Assembly (NCBI GenBank): GCA_963729935.1
Contig: CAVSPW010000005.1
Coordinates: 310,001-374,000 of the forward strand
Direction: 5' to 3'
From: CAIKMD01 sp963729935
GTDB taxonomy: Bacteria > Pseudomonadota > Alphaproteobacteria > ATCC43930 > CGMCC-115725
Length of the DNA: 64,000 nucleotides
The notes under the pieces were generated by a model. The model searched no databases, had not been told where the DNA came from, and saw only the letters and a program-made list of their open reading frames with translations. How positions within the stretch are numbered: position 1 is the first letter of the stretch; each line of letters begins with the position of its first letter. The translations under genes were made by a program, and so were the position numbers. Positions 55,160-64,000 of the stretch are shown piece after piece.

Positions 55160-56160
55160 AGCGGCATCACCGTGTCCTTGTCGATCATGTCGGCGATCTT
55201 GGGATCGCCCTTCAGCATGTTCTGCGAGCGGAACCAATCGATCTGGCGCTGCAGGTCCTTGAGATCGAGCCGGCCTTGGGCGTCGATATAGGCGATCGCA
55301 AGCTTCAGGCGCTCGACAGGCTGGCCAGTATATTTGGACATGATCGCGAGCATTTCGGGCGCGGCCGGTCCGTCGCTGCGCGTCTCGCCGGGTCCGGTGA
55401 AGGCGTCGTGGTATTCGCGCGCGCCCTTGCGGAAGGCGCGCAGGAAGCGCTCGATGCAGGCGTGGTTTTCAGTATCGGTCTTGGTCGAGGTGAAGACCGC
55501 GCCGATCTGCCAGGGCGCCACGTCGCCGACGAAGCCCAGGAGGCGCACATCGCCGCGCTCGATCGCCGGCATGACCGGCGTCGAGGTCACGCAAGCCGCG
55601 TCGGCCTTCCCGCCCTTCACCGCCGAGATCTGATTGGGGATGGATTGCAGCGGCAGGATGCGGATCGTGCCGAGATCGATCCCGAGCTTTTTCGCGATGA
55701 GGGTCACGCTGTAATGCGTGCCCGAGCCGATCTGCGAAACCGCGACCGAATGCCCGCCCAGATCCTTGAAGGATCTGAGCCCGGCCTCATAGGCGCGGTT
55801 CGATACCACCATCGTCAAAGTCTGAAAGCCGGGGAATTCGCGCGCCTGGCCGGCGATGATCTTGAGCGCGCCCTGCGCGCCGAGATTGAACATGCCGGCC
55901 GAGGTCCCGACCGCGCCGATATCGATATCGCCCGAGACCGCGGCCACGGCGATCGGCGCCGCGGCGTCGAAATAGGTGAGCTGGGCGTCGAGCCCTTCGG
56001 CGGCGAAATAACCTTTTTCCTTGGCGATGTAGACCGGCGCGGCACCGGCAACCTTGAGAAGCCCGATCTTGAGGTCTTCGGCCGAGGCGCATCCCGAAAA
56101 AAGTATGGCGCCCGCGATCGCGGAGATGCAGGCCAAGCGCAGCGCGCGACGATTCACCAT
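55147..56160 (-). CDS. ABC transporter substrate-binding protein (NMT1/SsuA-like), orphan
   Basis: A 337-residue exported receptor. The ATG at 56160 (MVNRRALRLACISAIAGAIL) has GGGGGAAAG upstream and starts a signal peptide; FSGCASAED could also be read as a lipobox (FSGC). The mature part has the pattern YIAKEKGYFAAEGLDAQ. No permease or ATPase gene is adjacent; it lies between convergent pobA and the divergent extradiol dioxygenase gene. It may use one of the two NMT1-type permease sets of the window or one elsewhere. Confidence 0.88.
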   Translation of the reverse strand: MVNRRALRLACISAIAGAILFSGCASAEDLKIGLLKVAGAAPVYIAKEKGYFAAEGLDAQLTYFDAAAPIAVAAVSGDIDIGAVGTSAGMFNLGAQGALKIIAGQAREFPGFQTLTMVVSNRAYEAGLRSFKDLGGHSVAVSQIGSGTHYSVTLIAKKLGIDLGTIRILPLQSIPNQISAVKGGKADAACVTSTPVMPAIERGDVRLLGFVGDVAPWQIGAVFTSTKTDTENHACIERFLRAFRKGAREYHDAFTGPGETRSDGPAAPEMLAIMSKYTGQPVERLKLAIAYIDAQGRLDLKDLQRQIDWFRSQNMLKGDPKIADMIDKDTVMPLPAR

Positions 56161-56351
56161 GTCTTTCCCCCTGCGACCGCAGCCTATACCGCTTGCCCGC
56201 CGCGGCAAACCTCTCGCCGATCCTTGCGCCCCAGGCACTTGCCTATGGAAAAGGAACCCGGAACGGGGCAACATGGCGCCGGCTCGGAGCGCAACCGGCC
56301 CGCGCCCCGACGGGGCCGAGCATCGGCTCGCGCGCCCAAGGAGGAAGCGCA

Positions 56352-57275
56352 ATGATCAATCTGCAGGACATCCACTCCGTGCGGATCGGCACCGCCGACC
56401 TCGACGCGTCGACCAAATTCGCGACCGACATCATCGGCCTGCAACTGGTCGCGCGCGAGGGCAAAGCCGCCTATTTCCGCAGCCACAAAACCGATATCCG
56501 CGGCGACACGCGCGATTATTCGCTCGTGCTGTTCGAGGGCGATCCCGCGGATCAGACCATCGGCCTCGAATTGCTCGATCCCGGCGATCTCGACACGGTC
56601 GGCGCGACCCTGGAGAACGCGGGCCATCGCGTTCATTTGGGCACGCGCGCGGAATGCGACGCCCGCCGCGCCAAGGCCTTCATCGCCTCGACCGATCCGA
56701 GCGGCAACAAGATCGAGATCCTGGCGCGGCCCTATCACAGCGGCACGCGCTATTTCCCCGGGCGCGATGCCGGCATCACGCATTTCAGCCATATCGGCCT
56801 CTTCACCACCGACGCGGCGCGCGACACCAAATTCTGGACGCAGCTGTGCAATGCGCGCGTCTCGGATTGGCTCGGCGATTCGCCCTTCCTGCGCATCGCG
56901 ACGACGCATCATTCGATCGTGCTTTTTCCGTCGAACCGGACCGGCATTCATCACGTCAACCATCAGGTCGAGGATCTCGACGACGTGATGAAGTCCTATT
57001 ATTTCCTGAAGGAAAAGAACGTGCGGATCGTGCACGGTCCGGGCCGCCATCCGATCTCGACGGCGGTGATGGTCTATTTCGAGGGTCCCGACCGCCTCAC
57101 CTACGAATATTCCTGCGGCGTGAAACATGTAATGCCCGAGCAGGAAGCCACCTACCGGCCGCGGCAATTCTCGCTGGAATCCTACAATGCCTGCATGTGG
57201 GGCTCGCGCGCGGCCGAGCTCGCGGCGGCGGCGGGCGCAAGCCCGAACGAGTGGCCAAGGCGGGTCGTGGTCTAG
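56352..57275 (+). CDS. Type I (VOC-fold) extradiol ring-cleavage dioxygenase
   Basis: A 307-residue two-domain VOC dioxygenase of the 2,3-dihydroxybiphenyl/catechol 2,3-dioxygenase class. The Fe(II) ligands expected for the family are His147 (HFSHIGLF), His201 (GIHHVNHQV) and Glu252 (LTYEYS), and the C-terminal domain carries the typical RIVHGPGRHPIS. GGAGGAAGC precedes the ATG at 56352. It is followed by an MFS gene 65 bases later. With pobA next door, its substrate may be a catechol such as protocatechuate or a related ring, but this is not provable from sequence. Confidence 0.9.
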   Translation: MINLQDIHSVRIGTADLDASTKFATDIIGLQLVAREGKAAYFRSHKTDIRGDTRDYSLVLFEGDPADQTIGLELLDPGDLDTVGATLENAGHRVHLGTRAECDARRAKAFIASTDPSGNKIEILARPYHSGTRYFPGRDAGITHFSHIGLFTTDAARDTKFWTQLCNARVSDWLGDSPFLRIATTHHSIVLFPSNRTGIHHVNHQVEDLDDVMKSYYFLKEKNVRIVHGPGRHPISTAVMVYFEGPDRLTYEYSCGVKHVMPEQEATYRPRQFSLESYNACMWGSRAAELAAAAGASPNEWPRRVVV

Positions 57276-57340
57276 CCAAAACAAGCGGCCGCCGCCTGCG
57301 TCGATGCAGCGCGGCGGCAAACCAAAACCGGGGGAACGCC

Positions 57341-58606
57341 ATGACGAGCACGAGCGTCACGCAAAGCGGCAGCGTCTTTCACAATCGCTGGTGGATCGTC
57401 GGCGCTTCCCTGATCGGGATGATCGTCGGGCCGGGCACGGCGGTGATCTTCACGGTCAACGTCTTCATGGTGCCGGTCACCACCGAGCTCGGCTGGTCGA
57501 GAGGGCTCTTCTCCTCGGGCCTGCTCGCCAGCGCTCTCGCCTCGCCGATCATGACGCCGCTTTTCGGCCGGCTTATGGATCGTTACGGCATTCACCGGAT
57601 CGCCCTGCCGGCCAGCGTGGTTTACGGCCTGTCGATGGCGAGCTTCGCCCTCCTCAAATCGACATCCGTCTGGCAGCTCTACGTCATGTTCGCCTGCGCC
57701 TCGGGCTTCGGCGCCTGCGTTGGACCGGTCGTCTATTCGAAGGCGATCACCGCCTGGTTCGACAAGCAACGCGGCTTCGCGCTCGGGATCGCCACCTCGG
57801 GCGTCGGGCTGGGGACATTCCTGTTGCCGCAGATCGCCCAATTCTTCATCGCCCATTTCGGCTGGCGTCCCGCCTATGTCGCGGTCGGGATCGTGACCTG
57901 GGCGCTTTCCTTTTCGATGATCGCGATCTTCGTCCGCGAGCCTCCGGGCTATCTCGAGCGTCTTCGCGCCGCCCACGCCGCTGCCGCCTCGGGCGGGCCG
58001 CAGCCTTTCGGCCTATCCGCCAAGATGGCGATCACCGGAACGCGCCAATTCTGGATCCTGGCGATCATCTTCCTGCTCGAGGGAACCGCCAATAACGGGA
58101 TATTGAGCGGCCATTTCGTGCCCATGCTCACCGATCGCGGCTATACGGCGCAATCGGCGGCGGCCTTGCTCGGCATGTCGGGCCTCGCCGCGCTCATTGC
58201 GCGCATCATCGTCGGCTGGTGCCTCGACTACGTCAACGGACCGATCTTTTCGGCGATCGTGATGCTGCTGCCCGTCGTCGGCGTCGGCCTGCTCCTGAGT
58301 GGCGCCGGCAGCCCGGCTCCCTTCCTTGCCGCGATCTGCCTCGGCCTCGCGATTGGCGCCGAGGTCGACATGCTTGGCTTCTTCGTCAGCCGCTATTTCG
58401 GCCGCCGGTCATTCGGCACGCTCTACGGCTTCGTCTTTGCCTGCTTCACAATCGGCATCGGGGTCGGCCCGGCCATCCTCGGCCGCGGCTTCGACCTCGC
58501 GCATTCCTATGATCCGGTGCTCAAGATCTTTCTCGTGATGCTGCTGATCGCCGCGCTGATGTTCCTCGGTCTCGGCCGCTACAATTATCCCAAGGGAACC
58601 GAATAA
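57341..58606 (+). CDS. MFS transporter (monocarboxylate/oxalate-type)
   Basis: A 421-residue MFS protein with about twelve segments; TTELGWSRGLFSSGLL and PLFGRLMDRYGIHR are typical of the OFA/monocarboxylate group. GGGGGAACGCC precedes the ATG at 57341. The frame is open far upstream, but that part reads the extradiol dioxygenase gene out of phase. It is probably cotranscribed with the dioxygenase and may import its aromatic acid precursor. Confidence 0.9.
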   Translation: MTSTSVTQSGSVFHNRWWIVGASLIGMIVGPGTAVIFTVNVFMVPVTTELGWSRGLFSSGLLASALASPIMTPLFGRLMDRYGIHRIALPASVVYGLSMASFALLKSTSVWQLYVMFACASGFGACVGPVVYSKAITAWFDKQRGFALGIATSGVGLGTFLLPQIAQFFIAHFGWRPAYVAVGIVTWALSFSMIAIFVREPPGYLERLRAAHAAAASGGPQPFGLSAKMAITGTRQFWILAIIFLLEGTANNGILSGHFVPMLTDRGYTAQSAAALLGMSGLAALIARIIVGWCLDYVNGPIFSAIVMLLPVVGVGLLLSGAGSPAPFLAAICLGLAIGAEVDMLGFFVSRYFGRRSFGTLYGFVFACFTIGIGVGPAILGRGFDLAHSYDPVLKIFLVMLLIAALMFLGLGRYNYPKGTE

Positions 58607-58618
58607 GGCGGCTCCGCC

Positions 58619-58619
<1 letters not shown>
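58606..58619. terminator. Short inverted repeat between convergent MFS and LivF-type genes
   Basis: AGGCGG and CCGCCT with two bases between fill the gap from the MFS stop to the LivF-type stop. A six-base-pair stem with a two-base loop is weak, so this is only a candidate. Confidence 0.2.
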
Positions 58620-59347
<728 letters not shown>

Positions 59348-61075
59348 TGACGACTTCTTTATCGCGCATGGTCTCTTCGGGCGTGCCCAGCGCGATGAGC
59401 GCGCCGCCGTTCAAGACGGCGACGCGATCCGACAGGGCGACGACCGCGCGCATCAGATGCTCGACGAAGATGATGGTCGTGCCGCGGGCGCGAATGTCGC
59501 GCATGAGCTTCATGGCCTCGTCGATCTCGGTATTGTTGAGGCCCGAGAGCACCTCGTCGAGGAGGAGCACGCGCGGGCGCGCGGCGAGCGCGCGCGCCAG
59601 CTCGAGGAATTTCCGCTCGTGCAGGTTGATCTGGCCCGGCAGATCGAAGGCGTGCGGCGCCAGGCCGGTATAGCCGAGCCAATGCGCGGCTTCGCGCCGC
59701 GCCTCGTTTTCCGACGTGCCGCCGCCGAACACCGCGGCCAGCGCCACGTTGTCGAGAACCGTGAGATGATTGAAGGGTCGCGGGATCTGATAGGACCGGG
59801 CGATGCCGAGCTGCGCGATGCGGTGAGCCGGCAGCGAGTCGATCGGCGCGCCCTCGAACACGACTGCGCCATGATCGAGAGCGAAGTGGCCGGTGATCAC
59901 GTTGATCAAGGTCGACTTCCCCGATCCGTTCGGCCCGACGAGGCCGAGGATCTCGCCCGGGCGCACGTCGAGCGTGACGCCTTTCAGCGCCTGCACGCCG
60001 CCGAAGCCTTTCCACACGTCTCGACATTCGAGCACCGGCGCCAAGCTCCGGACCGAAGCGGCCATCGCGACGCGCGGCGAGGGCTCCTTCGGCTTCGGCA
60101 GAGCCGCCACAGGCACCAAGCTCTTCGGTGCGAAGCGCCGCCATAAACGGATGAGGCTCGGGGTCACGCCGTCCGGCAAAAGCAGCACGACGAGGATGAG
60201 ACCGAGCGCCACGCCGCCCCGGCCCAAGGCGGCCTGCGGCCCCGCGGGGAAGCCGTAAAGCGCGACCGTGACGATGATCGCGCCCAAGGCCGGGCCGATC
60301 CAATGGCGCGAGCCGCCGAAGATGCTCATCACGACGGGATACATGATGACTGTGATCTCGAAGGTTTCGCCGACGGTGACATAGCTGACATAGATCGAAT
60401 AGACCCCGCCCACCGCGCCGGCGATGCCCGAGGACAGCGCGATCGCGCCGAGCTTGTAGCGGAAGGTCGGAACGCCCTTGACCTCGGCCGCGTCCTCGTC
60501 GTCGTGAATGGCGAAGAGCCCGAGCCCCATGGGCGAGCGATAAACCCAGTAGGTGATACCGAGCGAGAGCGCGGCGAAGAAAAGGCCGAGCGTGTAGATC
60601 GTGCCGTTCTGGGAACCGAACAGCGAGGGCACCGCCACGCTGATGAGATAGACGCCCGAGCCGCCGTCGATCGGCGTGTTCGAGATGATCGTGGCGACCA
60701 CGAAGGTCACGGAAATCGTCAAGAGCGCGAAAAGCTCGCCGCGCAAACGCTTCAAGCGGAAGACGAGCCAACCGATGCCCGTGCCGAGCGCGGCGGACAC
60801 CAACGCCGCCAGAGGCAAGGTCAGCAGGAACGGCACGCCGAACTTCGTCGCCAGGGTCGCCGCGGTGTAGACGCCGGTGCCGAAAAAGGCGGCGTGGCCG
60901 AAGCTCCAATAGCCGGCGAAACCGCTGAGGATCGTCCAGCTCGTCGCCATCGAAATCCAGAAGAAGACGAGATAGAGAAACGCGATGTAAAAGGGCGGTA
61001 CGTTCGACGCGGGAAGGCCGATGAGCACCGCCGCCAGCGCGACGAGGCTGCCATAGGCGATGACGCGGTTTGCGC

Positions 61076-61927
61076 TCAGATCCATCGCGGCCTGAAGAGC
61101 AGCAAGGCGATCAGCACCGAGAAGGAGACGAGCGGCGCCCATGACGGATTGACCACCGCCATGGTGAGCGCCTCGCACACGCCGATGAGGATGCCGCCGG
61201 CGAGCGCGCCCAAGGGATTGCCGAGCTTGCCGATGATGACGACGGCGAAGACCACGCCGACCCAGGCCCAGATTTCCGACGGCGCCAGGGTCGCGACGAG
61301 GGCGATGAAGACGCCGGCGACGCCCGCATAGGCGGCGCAAAGGCCCGAGAGCAGGAAAGAGAGACCGCGATGATTGATGCCGAAGGCGGTGGCGATCGGG
61401 GCGTCCTCCGCGCAGGCCCGGAGCGCCCGCCCGACATAAGTGAAGCGCAGCCATGCCCAGGTGCCAGCGGCGAGCGTGATCGCCACACCGAAGGCGATAA
61501 GGCTGAGCTTCGGCAAATAGAGCGTGCCGACGACCCAGGATTGCGAACTCCAGGGCGTCTCGTAGCGGCGGAAATCGGCGGTCCAGATCGATTGGATGAT
61601 CGATTCGATGATGATCGCGAGCGCGAAGGTGATCAGCATCGACGCCATCTCGGTCACGCGAAACCGCATGAAGAGCCAATGGAGCCCGATGCCGTAGACG
61701 AAAAACACGGCGACGATCATCAGCCCCGCCCACCACGGCGCGATGCCGAATTGCGTGCCCGCATACCAGGTGAGATAGGCCCCCAACAGCGCGATCGCGA
61801 AATGGCCGATATTGACGAGCCGCAGCAAGCCCCAGGACAGGCTCAATCCCAAGGCGAGCAGCCCGTAGAGCCCGCCCGTCAACAGGCCGGTGAAGAGCGA
61901 TTGCTCGAGTAGCGAGAGATGGGGCAT
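61076..61927 (-). CDS. Branched-chain-type ABC transporter permease (LivH-like)
   Basis: A 283-residue inner-membrane permease with about eight hydrophobic segments and LivH landmarks such as LLTGGLYGLLALGLSL and GRALRACAEDAPIATAFGI (the coupling region). It starts 59 bases after the receptor gene stop and overlaps the fused permease-ATPase gene. Substrates of this class include branched amino acids, urea and aromatic acids. Confidence 0.93.
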   Translation of the reverse strand: MPHLSLLEQSLFTGLLTGGLYGLLALGLSLSWGLLRLVNIGHFAIALLGAYLTWYAGTQFGIAPWWAGLMIVAVFFVYGIGLHWLFMRFRVTEMASMLITFALAIIIESIIQSIWTADFRRYETPWSSQSWVVGTLYLPKLSLIAFGVAITLAAGTWAWLRFTYVGRALRACAEDAPIATAFGINHRGLSFLLSGLCAAYAGVAGVFIALVATLAPSEIWAWVGVVFAVVIIGKLGNPLGALAGGILIGVCEALTMAVVNPSWAPLVSFSVLIALLLFRPRWI

Positions 61928-61986
61928 GGATCGCGCTCCTGCCTATCTCGTCATCACGGCGTCGGACTGCCCCGGCCCTGCCGCGC

Positions 61987-63216
61987 TCAGGGCGCCTCCA
62001 GCTTCACGCCCGGCGTCGCGTCATTGGCCGGCCACACCGCCACCCAGCGTCCCTTCTGCACTTGCCGCAATTGCTGAAGATCGGCGCCGCTGGTGTGATG
62101 CTTGCCCTTGAAGTCGCGCTTACCGAGAATGGTGTCGACCTCGTGGGTTTCGAGCCATTCGGCGATCTTCTTGTCTTCGAGGCTCTTGGTCGCGTTGACC
62201 GCGCCGATCAGGATCTGCCAGCCGGCATATTCGTTACCCGCCTGCGAATCGACATGCGGATAGGGCAAATTCAGCTCCTTCGCCTTGGCGTCGAAAGCCT
62301 TGGCGAAGGCGGCCCCTTCAGGCGAAGAGATATAGGGCTCGACGTCTTCGAAGGTCGTCAAGGACATCGCCCCCTCGGCATGCGGGCTCGTCGCCAGAAG
62401 TGCCGAGGGATAGAGATAGAAATGACGCTTGGGCGTGTAGCCGATCTGCGCCAGCGCATCGAGCAGCTGATTGCCTTCGACGCCGAGACAGCCGACGAAC
62501 ATGTAATCGGGATCGGCGTCCTTGATGCGCCCGGCGATTGCGCCGTAATCGCGATTGCCGGTCTCGTATTCGAGGAAGGCGACCTCCTTGAGGCCGCGCT
62601 TGGATCCGACTTCGCGCATGCCTTTCGCCATGTCCTCGGCGGAAGGGAATTTGCTCGTCACCACGGCCATCGTCTTGGGCGGATGCGCCGTGCTGCCGTA
62701 GCAATCGACGATTTTCTCGGGGAGGGTGCGCGACGGATCGTCGCCCGAGAGCAGCGCCGAGAAATGCCACTCATAGGCGGCGAGCGCCGGAATGCCCATC
62801 GTGTTCTGGATGTACACTTTATGATAGCGCTGCGCGACGCCCATCGCCGCCAGGATCGACGCGGTCCCGTAAGGCGCCAAAATGAGATCGACATTGTCCG
62901 AGGTGATGAGCCGCTCATAGAGCGTGCGCGACACGTCGGGCTTCGACTGATCGTCGAGCAAGACGTATTCGACCGGTCGGCCGAGCAAGCCGCCCGTCTT
63001 GTTGAGGCGATCGACGTAATATTCGCTGACGATCTTGTGCACGAGGCCGGTCTGAGCGAAGGGACCGGTCAGCGCCAAGGTCTGGCCGATCTTGATCGGC
63101 TTGCCCGCCGGCGCCTGTGCCGCAGCCGGCCGCACCGCAGCGTAGACGGCCAAGCCGCCGAGACCGGCGACGATCTGCCGGCGCGACCAGTTGGACGGAT
63201 TCCCCTTCGTCGTCAT
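61987..63216 (-). CDS. Branched-chain-type ABC transporter substrate-binding protein
   Basis: A 409-residue receptor of the LivJ/aromatic-acid-binding class, mature part starting KPIKIGQTLALTGPFAQTG. The N-terminus (NWSRRQIVAGLGGLAVYAAV) has the twin-arginine SRRQ pattern, so export by Tat is likely. GGGGAGG stands seven bases before the ATG. First gene of the liv-type operon. Given pobA and the dioxygenase next to it, an aromatic acid is a fair guess for the ligand, but this is inference. Confidence 0.92.
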   Translation of the reverse strand: MTTKGNPSNWSRRQIVAGLGGLAVYAAVRPAAAQAPAGKPIKIGQTLALTGPFAQTGLVHKIVSEYYVDRLNKTGGLLGRPVEYVLLDDQSKPDVSRTLYERLITSDNVDLILAPYGTASILAAMGVAQRYHKVYIQNTMGIPALAAYEWHFSALLSGDDPSRTLPEKIVDCYGSTAHPPKTMAVVTSKFPSAEDMAKGMREVGSKRGLKEVAFLEYETGNRDYGAIAGRIKDADPDYMFVGCLGVEGNQLLDALAQIGYTPKRHFYLYPSALLATSPHAEGAMSLTTFEDVEPYISSPEGAAFAKAFDAKAKELNLPYPHVDSQAGNEYAGWQILIGAVNATKSLEDKKIAEWLETHEVDTILGKRDFKGKHHTSGADLQQLRQVQKGRWVAVWPANDATPGVKLEAP

Positions 63217-63382
63217 TCGTTCCTCCCCTATTTTGCCGGCGCCTGATTTTTATCGCGCGCCGGTCACGTAGCCGGTTCGGGACTCTGGCGTCCCTTATGC
63301 CGCGCGCATCTTAGACCGAAGAGACCCCAACGACACAAGGGGATTTCGCCTCCCCCTGGCGCGAAGGCAGGAAATGCTCCGG

Positions 63383-64000
63383 TTATTTCTTCTTTGGCAC
63401 CACGCGCGTGCGCAGACTGCCGATCGCGGGCGATTTCATCTCGACCACATCGCCCGGCTTCAGGAAGCGCTCCGGCGCCGAGCTTTTGTCGGGCAGCAAC
63501 TCGCTCGAATCCGCCGCCGTGCCCGCGGCGGTGCCGCCGCTGATGATGTCGCCCGGATAGAGCGTGAAGTCGCGCGACAGATATTCGAGATATTCGCCGA
63601 AGGTGAAAACCATGTCCTTGGTATTGAAGCGCTGCCGGCGCTCGCCATTGACCAGGGTTTCGATATCGGTATTCGTGGGATCGCATTCGCCGACGGCGAT
63701 GCAGGGTCCCATCGAGGTCGATGTGTCGAAATTCTTGGGAAAGGCGAAATTGAGCGAGCCGCCCGATGCCTCGCGCGGCGCGCGGATGCTCCAATCCGCC
63801 AGCATGGTCACGCCCCAGACGTAATCCTTGAGCTGGCCGGGCTTCAGATCGACGCCGCGCTTGCCGAGAACGACCGCGATCTCGCCTTCGTAATCGAGGC
63901 GGTTGCAGCGCTCGGGATAGACGAGATCGCCATCGGGGCCGACGATCTCGCGGCCCAATTTCCAAAAGCCCCAGAACCCGCCCTTGCGGATTTCCTGATG
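63383..64000 (-). CDS. Fumarylacetoacetate hydrolase-family protein, cut by the window end
   Basis: The C-terminal 205 residues of an FAH-fold enzyme; the frame is open to the right edge, so the N-terminus is missing. It shares with the protein at 31502-32494 the stretches WGFWK, DYEGEIAVVLGKRG, NFDTS, ETLVNGERRQ and EYLEYLSRDFTLYPGDI, with the metal region intact. It lies upstream of the liv-type operon on the same strand, 166 bases from the receptor gene. Confidence 0.9.
   Translation of the reverse strand, partial: HQEIRKGGFWGFWKLGREIVGPDGDLVYPERCNRLDYEGEIAVVLGKRGVDLKPGQLKDYVWGVTMLADWSIRAPREASGGSLNFAFPKNFDTSTSMGPCIAVGECDPTNTDIETLVNGERRQRFNTKDMVFTFGEYLEYLSRDFTLYPGDIISGGTAAGTAADSSELLPDKSSAPERFLKPGDVVEMKSPAIGSLRTRVVPKKK

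Noticed and set aside
56054..57340. Upstream extension of the MFS frame by over 400 codons
   Set aside because: It reads through the extradiol dioxygenase gene out of phase; a good ribosome site marks the start at 57341.

Overview
The window looks like chromosomal DNA from a GC-rich alphaproteobacterium, probably a Rhodospirillales or Hyphomicrobiales relative. The evidence is the high GC content, a DUF2336 protein, a YkgJ cysteine-cluster protein and many importer systems of the nitrate/sulfonate type. This placement is inferred and carries no species claim. No tRNA, rRNA, CRISPR array, insertion sequence, integrase or origin is visible. Genes are tightly packed, with many four-base ATGA/GTGA overlaps.

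Layout. 0-4 kb: a hybrid sensor kinase with a coupled receiver protein, then a small orphan gene. 4-9 kb: a minus-strand unit (cupin, FAD monooxygenase, signal-less binding-protein-like gene), an MFS exporter, a LOG-family protein and a sirtuin broken by one base. 9.7-15 kb: a UbiD-type decarboxylase, a lone molybdenum hydroxylase large subunit, and a divergent alpha/beta hydrolase. 15-19 kb: a complete NMT1/SsuA-type ABC importer. 19-23 kb: rhomboid protease, aromatic-type FAD monooxygenase, MFS transporter. 23-28 kb: an operon of a second lone molybdenum hydroxylase subunit, alpha/beta hydrolase, luciferase-like monooxygenase and VOC protein. 28-31 kb: lipoprotein, response regulator and histidine kinase with long out-of-frame overlaps. 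31-34.6 kb: FAH-family hydrolase, TauD-type dioxygenase and MetE-like methyltransferase. 34.7-43 kb: a peptide-type ABC importer followed by a luciferase-like monooxygenase and a CaiB-type CoA transferase. 43-46 kb: DUF2336, YkgJ, heme-dependent N-demethylase-like and VOC proteins. 46-49 kb: tandem duplicated MFS genes. 49-53.8 kb: a second NMT1-type ABC importer and an SGNH hydrolase. 54-64 kb: pobA, an orphan binding protein, a type I extradiol dioxygenase, an MFS gene, a branched-chain-type ABC importer with a fused permease-ATPase, and a second FAH protein cut by the right edge.

Taken together this is a catabolic and transport-dense region: four complete ABC importers, five MFS transporters, three flavoprotein aromatic-type hydroxylases (one clearly 4-hydroxybenzoate 3-monooxygenase), two luciferase-like monooxygenases, one extradiol dioxygenase, one UbiD decarboxylase and two molybdenum hydroxylase subunits without partner subunits. 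No one-component transcription factor is seen. The only recognisable regulators are the two phosphorelay loci, so local control of these operons is unexplained.
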